From Kiritimatiellales bacterium (lineage in GTDB: Bacteria > Verrucomicrobiota > Kiritimatiellia > Kiritimatiellales > Pontiellaceae): a DNA stretch of 6,458 bases. How positions within the stretch are numbered: the stretch's first letter is position 1; each line of letters starts with the position of its first letter. The notes beneath the pieces are model-generated. The model worked only from the letters and a program-made list of their open reading frames with translations, did not search any database and was not told the DNA's origin. Location: positions 1 to 6,458 of the forward strand of contig DAOVNC010000210.1 of the NCBI GenBank assembly GCA_030630445.1, given 5' to 3'. The position numbers and the translations under genes are program-made. Shown here piece by piece: positions 1-6,366 of this stretch.

Positions 1-2773
1 CGCCATTGTAGTGCCCCTTCACCGGATCCTCCTCCTGGTTGAGGTCGGGATTGGCCACCGACACGATTAACGTATCGCCTTCCTGCAGCATCACGTAGCA
101 AGGAACCGACACCGATTCCAACCATCCCGTCTCCAACAATCCCGCCTCAAAACAGGCATAGGCCGTGGTCTGGCTTCCCGGATCTTCAACGATATGCGCG
201 GCATTGTCCTGCCGGCGGATCCCGAGCGATGGAAATTCGCCGATGCGTTCAACACTTCCAATCATTGGAAAAACGGCATAGGCATAGGTTCCTTTCCTGG
301 GCGCGGGACCGTGATCGATCCACGCTTTTGCAAACAGGCCGGACGCACTGGACACCGCCCCCTTTTTGCCTTCACCCTTGCGCAGCGAAAATTTGTTGCT
401 CGGCGAAGATTGCTCGCCCACCGTTACGACCACTTTCGAACCGTCGAGGATTTTGTAGCCTGTTCCGATCGGATCGAGCAGCAGGCCGTGGCCGTCATGG
501 TAGAGGGTGTCGTCGATCTGCTTGATGCCGTTTTGAAAAAGCGTGGTGTGCACCGGCGCGGATGGATCGTCGGACTCGATACCGGAACCGAGGCAGAGCA
601 GCTGGCGGCCAAAAGCAAAAACCGACTTGCGCGCCTTGAGGTTTCCGGGAAACGTCAGCTGCCGCTTCACGGGATCGATGGTAAAACCATCGGCCTCGTT
701 GAGCTTCATCGCCCAAACGCCGTTGCCACCGAGCGAGCAGCCGCCGGCATAGGATTCCTCCGACTTGAACATGACCAATGATTCCTCCGGCTCCAGCTCG
801 GCGAAGGGTCGTTCGATGGTGGTGGCGCCCGGTGGATGGTTCCAGTCCCAACCGGGTTCGACATAGCCCGCTTCTTCCGGCGTCCTATTCGGAAGGATCT
901 GCACCACGCCGCTGGATTGGTAGCGTCCGTAGCGGTTGTCGAGGTTGTATATTTCCGAGGCCCAGACATACTTACTGTAGCCCTTGATATTGACCGACCA
1001 ATCGGCGCGACGATGCACGGAGAGCGCGGCATAGGGGAACGTCCAGTGGCCGTTCGGCGGCGAGGAATCGAGGTCGTATCCGGCAAACGGATTTCCGGGA
1101 GGAACACCCCAGAGGCGAACATAGGTTGCGGCCATTTCGGTATCGACGGGAGTGCCGCTTAGGGCGAGCGCAAGGCAGGCGTCTTTCAATTTTCCGATAT
1201 CGCCGCCCAGCGGATGACGCCCGGCCTGCCCAAGGCCAAAGTAGAGCGGGTTGCTGTAGATGGTTGCCGCGAGGAACGCGCGGCGGAAATTAGCATGCCC
1301 GGCTTTGCCGATGCGGAATGCGGTTCCCGAAAGCGCCTTGATGCTGACGGGCACGCGGTCGAACGCACCGGTGGCGTAGGCGGGATAGTGCCCGTAGTGG
1401 TGCCACGCTGTTCCGTCGGGCCGGAAGCCTTGGCTGGAGGTCAGCGCCAGCGCAGCGGTTAAATGGTCGGAGTAGGTTTTGAGATAGGTGGCCTGCATGG
1501 CTGGATCGGCGGAAAGGAAGGCTGCCATCATGCGGAACGCCGACTGGGTATTGTAGTAGTCGAGGTTTGATTCCAAATGGTCGAGGTCGAGCATTTCGCC
1601 AAAGTTGAGCTGCCAACGTACCGAATCGCCGACCGCATTGAGCAAGCCGCGTTCACATAGCTTGTCCTTCATCAGGAAAAAGGCGGTTTGCAGCTCGCGT
1701 GTGCTGTAGCCAATGTGGTGGGTGGAGCCTTGCGAGCTGCCGGCCGCCCACCCTTGGTCCAGATAGTATTCCGTGGCCTCCATAAACAGGCCGGACAGAT
1801 CGGCGGCTCCGGATGCTCGGCTCTCGTTCGCCAGTTGCAACATCAGCTTGCCGAAGTCACGCACCTCCATGAATTCAGGATTAATGTAGCGGATGGGACT
1901 GACCTGCTGGCCCAGCTTCAGCGGTTTCGAGAAATTCATCTTCTCGCGAAAATAAGCCGCCCCACGAAGTTTACCCGGCGGGTTCGAGTAGATTTCCATC
2001 AACCGTTGCTCTACCGTTTCGAGATCGGCCAACTGTTTCTGCGATGCCGCCGTGGCAGGGAGTGCGGCGAGCATTTCCCAATGCGGGATGGTTGGCATCC
2101 AGTGGTCGTGCGAGTGCGCGCCACCCTGCTTGATGAACGGTACTTCGAGGCCGGGATAGGGATGGCGATCATCGATGTATTGGCTGAAGACGATGTCGTC
2201 GAACCAAAGCGTTCCCGCAGATGCGGGCGCAATAAAGCGGACCGTCTTAAGATCCGTCGCGCCCCCTTGCATCTCGGGAAACGGAACCCAAACCGTGCGC
2301 CAGCCCTTAAAATCCAGGTTCAGATCAAAGTGCGCTTCGCCATTGAACTCGATGCGCAGTTTTTCCCGGACTGGCGTCTCATTATAAAGCGACATCACAA
2401 ACGTCGGGCTGATGGGAAAATGCGAACCATACTTCGTGCCGCTCTCTTCGGGCGACAGCGCCCGAATATTCGATACCGTCAACTGCCCGCCCCCCCACTT
2501 CAACGACTTCGAACCAAACTGCGTGCGGTCAGACACGACTTCGAATCCGCTCCCCTCAAAATGCGCCAGGTCGGATTCGTTTTCGAACGAAGTTCCAACC
2601 ATCGGAACTTCTGCACGGCACACCAATCCAACCAGAAGTACGACTCCGATGCATGTGGCTCTTTTCGTAGAAGCGACGTCCCCGTCGCTTTTTCGGCGGA
2701 GAGGAAATGCCATGCTGCGGCAGTGCGACGAGGACGTCGCTTCTACGATTGCCGTTCCAAATACCCGTTTCAT
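1..2773 (-). CDS. Chondroitin ABC lyase-like polysaccharide lyase family 8 (PL8), C-terminus beyond window
   Basis: Exported lyase expected to cleave chondroitin/dermatan sulfate (possibly hyaluronan) by beta-elimination, giving unsaturated oligosaccharides. The frame is open from the ATG at 2773 to position 1 (924 residues). Domains seen: leader 1-54; N-terminal beta-sandwich (Lyase_N) about 58-200, ending near WFDDIVFS (190-197); alpha/alpha toroid about 210-540; beta-sandwich from about 560. From memory of Proteus vulgaris chondroitinase ABC I, all four catalytic residues align: His459 and Tyr466 in DGTAWHHYGHYPAY (P. vulgaris His501/Tyr508), Arg519 in AGRHP (Arg560) and Glu607 in SEIYNLDNRYGRYQS (Glu653). 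THHIGYS (351-357) and WIDH (818-821) also match. The P. vulgaris enzyme is about 1021 residues, so some 60-80 residues probably lie outside. The start overlaps the fucosidase stop (ATGA), with an AAGGA Shine-Dalgarno 9 bases upstream. Oddity: residues 9-37 are encoded by a palindromic repeat, placed before the hydrophobic core CIGVVLLVGLVC (41-52). Cleavage after Ala54 is plausible. The family is clear; exact substrate is not. Confidence 0.93.
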   Translation of the reverse strand, partial: MKRVFGTAIVEATSSSHCRSMAFPLRRKSDGDVASTKRATCIGVVLLVGLVCRAEVPMVGTSFENESDLAHFEGSGFEVVSDRTQFGSKSLKWGGGQLTVSNIRALSPEESGTKYGSHFPISPTFVMSLYNETPVREKLRIEFNGEAHFDLNLDFKGWRTVWVPFPEMQGGATDLKTVRFIAPASAGTLWFDDIVFSQYIDDRHPYPGLEVPFIKQGGAHSHDHWMPTIPHWEMLAALPATAASQKQLADLETVEQRLMEIYSNPPGKLRGAAYFREKMNFSKPLKLGQQVSPIRYINPEFMEVRDFGKLMLQLANESRASGAADLSGLFMEATEYYLDQGWAAGSSQGSTHHIGYSTRELQTAFFLMKDKLCERGLLNAVGDSVRWQLNFGEMLDLDHLESNLDYYNTQSAFRMMAAFLSADPAMQATYLKTYSDHLTAALALTSSQGFRPDGTAWHHYGHYPAYATGAFDRVPVSIKALSGTAFRIGKAGHANFRRAFLAATIYSNPLYFGLGQAGRHPLGGDIGKLKDACLALALSGTPVDTEMAATYVRLWGVPPGNPFAGYDLDSSPPNGHWTFPYAALSVHRRADWSVNIKGYSKYVWASEIYNLDNRYGRYQSSGVVQILPNRTPEEAGYVEPGWDWNHPPGATTIERPFAELEPEESLVMFKSEESYAGGCSLGGNGVWAMKLNEADGFTIDPVKRQLTFPGNLKARKSVFAFGRQLLCLGSGIESDDPSAPVHTTLFQNGIKQIDDTLYHDGHGLLLDPIGTGYKILDGSKVVVTVGEQSSPSNKFSLRKGEGKKGAVSSASGLFAKAWIDHGPAPRKGTYAYAVFPMIGSVERIGEFPSLGIRRQDNAAHIVEDPGSQTTAYACFEAGLLETGWLESVSVPCYVMLQEGDTLIVSVANPDLNQEEDPVKGHYNG
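2665..2748. repeat. 84-bp palindromic element inside the lyase leader
   Basis: Two 24-base arms (2665-2688 and 2725-2748) are inverted copies matching at 23 of 24 positions, separated by 36 bases. Each arm also contains its own perfect 6-bp hairpin, GCGACG-TCCC-CGTCGC at 2673-2688 and GCGACG-AGGA-CGTCGC at 2725-2740. The single arm mismatch falls in the 4-base loop. This is the layout of paired REP/BIME-like or small MITE elements. At 84 bases (28 codons) it keeps the lyase frame open. No clear target-site duplication is visible. Mobility is inferred from structure; copy number elsewhere is unknown. Confidence 0.85.
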
Positions 2774-4551
2774 ATCCGTGTTTCCTTTTCCGGAACAAGC
2801 CGGCATTCGATCAGGTTCAACGTGCGGTCCTCTTCGAGGTCTTCGCAAAGCGGGTCTCTCACTTCATGTTTTGGCATGTCGACCACGGTCAGCTTCAGGG
2901 TATGCATCCCCGGTTTGTCGAATTCGACCCCGCCAATGCGGCTGATGGTTTCGGGGTGGTATTTCGATTGGATGTTGTCGAGCGCGACATCCGGGCAAAG
3001 CTGGGCCCCCAGCGTTTCGCTGGCCACCTCGACCTCAACATGAATCCCTTCGACCCAATCGTGGCTCCAGTGCCGGTTGGTCAGTGCTTCGAGGCGATAG
3101 CGCCCCGGCTGCTCCGCGGCAAACGTCCAGCGCAAGGAGCCGCTCCCTTCGTGGAACCCCACGGGCAAGCCTTTGCGATCAATGGCCAACCGGCTCCCCT
3201 TGGAACGCTTGATCTTCGCATTCCCCGCGAACAGGGAAATCGACCCATCGTCCGCAGGAGCCAGCACCTGCTCCGCCTGCGGCACCCCGGCCAACTCCAG
3301 CTTCACAACAGGGAAATATCCTTCCGGCGCGCGTTCGGGAAGACCGTCCAACACGAGGCGGTTTTTCACAAGCCATTCGGCATCCCTCTCCTGCTGCACA
3401 TCAATCCTAGCCTCGGGATCGCCCAGCAACGTGGCTTTCATCACTTGGGTTTTCAACCCCTTCAACCCGAAAGATGGGCCCGGCCATTTTGAAAAGACCA
3501 GATAGAGGTTGTTGCCCTTCGCCGTTGCCATGCCCCACGGAAACGGATTGGGAAACGGCGCGGCGCCCGCACCATGGATCGCCTCGCCGTTGGTTTTCAT
3601 CCACTGCCCAATAGCCTGCAGGCGTTCCACGCTTTCGGACGGAACGGTTCCATCCGATTTCGGGCCAATGTTGAGCAGATAGTTGCACCCGTTGGACACC
3701 GAGCGGATCAGCGAATAGAGAAGCTGGCCAGCATCCTTCCAATTAGGGTCGGTGCTTTTGTATCCCCACGAATGGTTCATGGTTGCGGGAACCTCGCCGT
3801 CCATGTTTTGGCTGCAATACGGAAATTCGTTGTCGCCCAGCACGGCATAGTCGCCATAGCCGTTGCCGACGCGGTCGCACACCAGACAACCGGGTTGCAT
3901 GCGGCGAACCAGCTTGGCGAATTTCCGGCTCTGCTCCCGCGTGGAATCGACCGGGGTGTCGTACCACACCAGCCCGATCTGGCCATACTCGGTCAGCAAC
4001 TCCTTCATCTGCGGAATGCACTTTCCATCCATGCAGCGATTGAAGTCGGAGCCCCGCTCCTCCAGCGGAACGGGATGCTGCCCCTTCCATTCGTTCCACG
4101 CCCCGTCCGGATGGTGCCAGTCCTGCCGTTGGGAATAATAGATGCAAAACTTGATGCCCGCTTTCGCGCACGCTTCGGCCAGTTCCTTGACGACGTCGCG
4201 CCCGAACGGACTGGCATCGACGATATTGAACGGATCGACCTTGGAATGGAACATGGCAAAGCCGTCGTGGTGCTTGGCGGTGAAAACAAGGTATTTCATA
4301 CCCGCATCGACCGCCAGCTTCACGATGGCATCGGCATCAAATCCGGCGGGATTGAACTCGGCTGCGAGTTTTTCATATTCGGCCATGGGGATTTCGGCAA
4401 AGCGCAGAATCTGTTCGCCGATGCCCGGCACCTCGCGCCCCTTCCAGACGCCCGCCGGAATCGAATAAAGCCCCCAGTGGATAAAGAGCCCAAAGCGCGC
4501 CTCGCGCCACCATTCCAGTTTATCGAAATTCACCACACCCAACCACTCCAT
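2770..4551 (-). CDS. GH29 alpha-L-fucosidase with extra C-terminal domain
   Basis: Retaining alpha-L-fucosidase of 593 residues, expected to release terminal L-fucose from glycans. GH29 signatures run in order: FGLFIHWGLYSIPAG (20-34), KHHDGFAMF (93-101), YYSQRQDWHHPDG (138-150), GLVWYD (193-198) with Asp198 as likely nucleophile, TMNHSWGY (257-264) and YLLNIGPKSDGTVP (291-304). Glu253, four residues before TMN, is at the place of a conserved Glu in many GH29 proteins and is a candidate acid/base; that is inference. The catalytic barrel spans about 10-330 and a beta-sandwich about 335-425. Residues 435-593 form a further beta-rich region, perhaps carbohydrate-binding, that I cannot assign. 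There is no signal peptide: the protein begins eight residues before KLEWWREARFG, and an in-frame TAA two codons upstream of the ATG blocks extension. No Shine-Dalgarno precedes the ATG; a GTG at codon 6 with GGAG nine bases before it is an alternative start. It lies 68 bases after the sulfatase, and its stop overlaps the lyase start, implying one operon. Confidence 0.95.
   Translation of the reverse strand: MEWLGVVNFDKLEWWREARFGLFIHWGLYSIPAGVWKGREVPGIGEQILRFAEIPMAEYEKLAAEFNPAGFDADAIVKLAVDAGMKYLVFTAKHHDGFAMFHSKVDPFNIVDASPFGRDVVKELAEACAKAGIKFCIYYSQRQDWHHPDGAWNEWKGQHPVPLEERGSDFNRCMDGKCIPQMKELLTEYGQIGLVWYDTPVDSTREQSRKFAKLVRRMQPGCLVCDRVGNGYGDYAVLGDNEFPYCSQNMDGEVPATMNHSWGYKSTDPNWKDAGQLLYSLIRSVSNGCNYLLNIGPKSDGTVPSESVERLQAIGQWMKTNGEAIHGAGAAPFPNPFPWGMATAKGNNLYLVFSKWPGPSFGLKGLKTQVMKATLLGDPEARIDVQQERDAEWLVKNRLVLDGLPERAPEGYFPVVKLELAGVPQAEQVLAPADDGSISLFAGNAKIKRSKGSRLAIDRKGLPVGFHEGSGSLRWTFAAEQPGRYRLEALTNRHWSHDWVEGIHVEVEVASETLGAQLCPDVALDNIQSKYHPETISRIGGVEFDKPGMHTLKLTVVDMPKHEVRDPLCEDLEEDRTLNLIECRLVPEKETRI
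2783..2787 (-). promoter_or_regulatory. Ribosome binding site of the PL8 lyase
   Basis: AAGGA on the minus strand, nine bases upstream of the ATG at 2773, within the last codons of the fucosidase gene. It supports initiation at 2773 rather than at the in-frame ATG at 2713, which has no such motif. With the ATGA stop/start overlap it suggests coupled translation of fucosidase and lyase. Confidence 0.6.
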
Positions 4552-4557
4552 TTTTTA

Positions 4558-4629
4558 GGCAGAATAATTTTATGGCAGAACAATTCGGCAGCCATGGAAA
4601 AAATTATTTTGCCACCCAATTATTCTGCC
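4558..4629. repeat. 72-bp nested inverted repeat of four GGCARAAYAATT copies
   Basis: Four 12-base copies occur: plus strand 4558-4569 and 4574-4585, minus strand 4602-4613 and 4618-4629. The outer pair is a perfect 12-bp inverted repeat and the inner pair matches at 10 of 12, with four bases between tiers on each side and a 16-base centre. It fills almost the whole gap between sulfatase and fucosidase and extends into the sulfatase, whose final GCA GAA TAA (Ala, Glu, stop) lies in the rightmost copy. Neither side ends in a T-run, so it does not look like an intrinsic terminator. A dispersed REP-like element, an RNA-stabilising hairpin or a protein-binding palindrome are possible. Confidence 0.85.
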
Positions 4630-6176
4630 CTACTCCCCACCAGCCGTTTGTATTCGTCCATGCTCCAGACCAGCGGTTTGCCAAGATTGGAAGCCCACCG
4701 CTTGTAGTCGTTCCGCAGGGACTTGACCACTTCGGGATGCCGTGCGGCCACCTCGGTTTGTTCGCCGACATCGTTCTGGATATTGAACAGCTCGGTCGTG
4801 CCGGTCACCTCGTTGCACCGCAGCAGCCAAGGTCCCTTCATCATGGCCCAGGAGGCATCGCCCGCCTTGTCCGGACTTGACGGGGCGGCGTCGGTGCGCT
4901 CGGTGACATATTCCCAATAGTCGCGCCAGAATTCCTTGTTGTCCTCGCTCCAGTGCATGATCTCCGGCCCGGCCCAAAAGATCGCCTCGTGCGGCTTCGA
5001 ATCGCTGTCCAAATGCGGGCGCAGGTCGACACCATCGATATTCGCAGGCAACTCGATCCCGGCGGCGGCGAGTGCGGTCGGCATGACATCGATGGAGGCC
5101 ACGCGCGGCTCGTATTTGGCGGGAGCCAGCTTGGCCGGCCAGTGCGCCACCATCGGCACCTGCATGCCGCCCAGATGGAAATTACCCTTGTTGCCCCGGA
5201 ACGGCCCGTTCATCGGTGGCGGCGAATCAATCACCGCGCCGTTGTCGCTGAGATAGAAAATCAGCGTGTTGTCGAGTTGCCCCCTTTGCTCCAGCGTTGC
5301 GATAATTTTCCCGAGTCCGTCATCCACGGCGGCAAGGGTTGCGTAGTAGTTGTCGACCTCGCGATTGCCGGTATCGAAGCGCTGGTATTTTTCGGGCGCG
5401 GGCGCTTCCAACGGAATGTGCGGCGCGCTGTAGGCCAGATAGACGAAGAACGGATCGTCGCCGGATTCCTCGATGAACCGAACGGCATCGTCGGTGAATT
5501 CGTCGGTTACATATCCTTCAGCCCTCACGTTTTCCACTCCCCGGAAAAGACTCGGCGAATCATAGTAGGAGGTGCCGGAGCTGTTGAATCCAAAGTAGCG
5601 GTCGAACCCACGGTTGATCGGATTGTGCTCCGGGATGCACCCGACGGTGGCGTTCTTGTGGTAATCGTTCGTTTGTACGGGCAATGGCTTCCTGGTGGTT
5701 TTCCCAAGGTGCCACTTGCCGATCATCGCGGTGCGGTAGCCCGCCTTTTGCAGTAGTTCGGGCAGCATGGTTTCCGAAAGCGGCACACCGGCTTTCGCCA
5801 GATCGCAATTGTCGTAGATGCCGAAGCGTTGCTGGTAGCGGCCGGTCATCAGCGCGGCGCGCGACGGTCCGCATACCGGCGAAGTAACATGCGCGTTCAT
5901 GAAGGTCACGCCGTTGCTAGCCAGCCTCTGCAGGTTGGGCATGGCCTTGTTCGCCGCCGCTTTCGCCTTCTGCTCGTCGCATCCATATCGTTTTGTGTTC
6001 TTGGTCAGGAACAGCATTTCATCCGGATAGTCGTCCGAATAGATCGGCAATTGGCCAAAGCCCTGGTCATCGACCAGCACCACGATAATATTAGGTCTTT
6101 CTTCCATGTCGGCAATACTCCCGGCCACAGCCAAAGCGCAGATTGCGCCCATGATTCTTTTAGGTTTCTTTTGCAT
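4620..6176 (-). CDS. Exported formylglycine-dependent sulfatase (family S1)
   Basis: Type I sulfatase of 518 residues that should hydrolyse sulfate esters on a carbohydrate; the sulfated position cannot be told from sequence. The family core is complete: VDDQG with Asp36/Asp37 for calcium, CGPSR at 102-106 (Cys102 becomes formylglycine through the anaerobic or aerobic maturation system), followed by LMTGR, then GKWHLG with Lys154/His156, SAPHIPL with His253, LSDNG with Asp311/Asn312, and RGNKGNF with Lys330. The N-terminus has a lysine-rich n-region, hydrophobic AICALAVAG and an SIA cleavage site near residue 22, so the enzyme is exported. I chose the ATG at 6176, which follows GAGG (6183-6180) at a short spacing; an in-frame GTG at 6185 is possible. 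Residues 40-78, between DDQG and MPNLQRLA, are longer than in many sulfatases. The last two codons and the TAA stop lie inside a palindromic repeat. The start overlaps the end of an upstream sulfatase remnant by 17 bases. Confidence 0.95.
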   Translation of the reverse strand: MQKKPKRIMGAICALAVAGSIADMEERPNIIVVLVDDQGFGQLPIYSDDYPDEMLFLTKNTKRYGCDEQKAKAAANKAMPNLQRLASNGVTFMNAHVTSPVCGPSRAALMTGRYQQRFGIYDNCDLAKAGVPLSETMLPELLQKAGYRTAMIGKWHLGKTTRKPLPVQTNDYHKNATVGCIPEHNPINRGFDRYFGFNSSGTSYYDSPSLFRGVENVRAEGYVTDEFTDDAVRFIEESGDDPFFVYLAYSAPHIPLEAPAPEKYQRFDTGNREVDNYYATLAAVDDGLGKIIATLEQRGQLDNTLIFYLSDNGAVIDSPPPMNGPFRGNKGNFHLGGMQVPMVAHWPAKLAPAKYEPRVASIDVMPTALAAAGIELPANIDGVDLRPHLDSDSKPHEAIFWAGPEIMHWSEDNKEFWRDYWEYVTERTDAAPSSPDKAGDASWAMMKGPWLLRCNEVTGTTELFNIQNDVGEQTEVAARHPEVVKSLRNDYKRWASNLGKPLVWSMDEYKRLVGSRAE

Positions 6177-6366
6177 TTTCCTCACATCGGTTCAATAGCT
6201 CCAACAACTCCGCCTGGACACCTGCTGCCTCATCCGAGGTCCATCCGCCTTCGCCCGGCTTCGGCGCGACAAGAAGATTGACCGCATCGGCCACCGCGGC
6301 ATCGGTGCGGTAGAGTTCGTGTACCTGTTCACCATCATCGCGGCGGATTTCCCGAAGGTAAATTAC
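6160..6366 (-). pseudogene. C-terminal remnant of a sulfatase-like protein, 5' part missing
   Basis: An open frame of 68 codons without a usable start codon ends in TAA at 6162-6160. Its opening YLREIRRDDGEQVHELYRTD resembles the C-terminal end of type I sulfatases, where a basic strand is followed by a sentence such as 'ELYDL..DP.E..NL'; here it is ELYRTDAAVADAVNLL. A helical tail with LLELLNRCEENAKET follows. The coding character is good up to about 6360, then an in-frame TAA appears at 6369-6367, where the sequence turns AT-rich. I infer that a longer sulfatase gene was cut by insertion or rearrangement, or that this is an assembly junction. Overlap with the downstream sulfatase start shows it was the preceding gene of the same operon. 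The sulfatase assignment rests on a short tail only. Confidence 0.6.

Noticed and set aside
194..781. Plus-strand open frame of 195 codons
   Set aside because: Runs in codon register opposite the C-terminal half of the lyase, where the minus-strand translation matches chondroitinase ABC well.
1..2713. Lyase start at the internal ATG (codon 21)
   Set aside because: It lies in the loop of the palindrome with no Shine-Dalgarno sequence, whereas the ATG at 2773 has AAGGA and overlaps the upstream stop. It stays possible but less likely.
2617..2773. Lipoprotein signal with Cys52 in the lyase leader
   Set aside because: The residues before the Cys (GLV) do not fit a good lipobox, which normally has a small residue at -1; cleavage after Ala54 by signal peptidase I is as likely.
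1688..3043. Long plus-strand open frame (451 codons) opposite the lyase and the fucosidase end
   Set aside because: It lies in exact codon register with the minus-strand lyase gene, has no recognisable family and is rich in Arg/His/Cys, as expected for an antisense shadow of GC-rich coding DNA.
4558..4629. Intrinsic terminator between sulfatase and fucosidase
   Set aside because: The stem is AT-rich and is not followed by a T-run on either strand; the genes it separates appear to belong to one operon.
3574..4707. Plus-strand open frame of 377 codons
   Set aside because: It is the antisense of the GH29 gene, whose catalytic motifs are all on the minus strand; no domain is recognisable in the plus-strand translation.
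4953..5756. Plus-strand open frame of 267 codons
   Set aside because: Antisense shadow of the sulfatase gene with no family resemblance.
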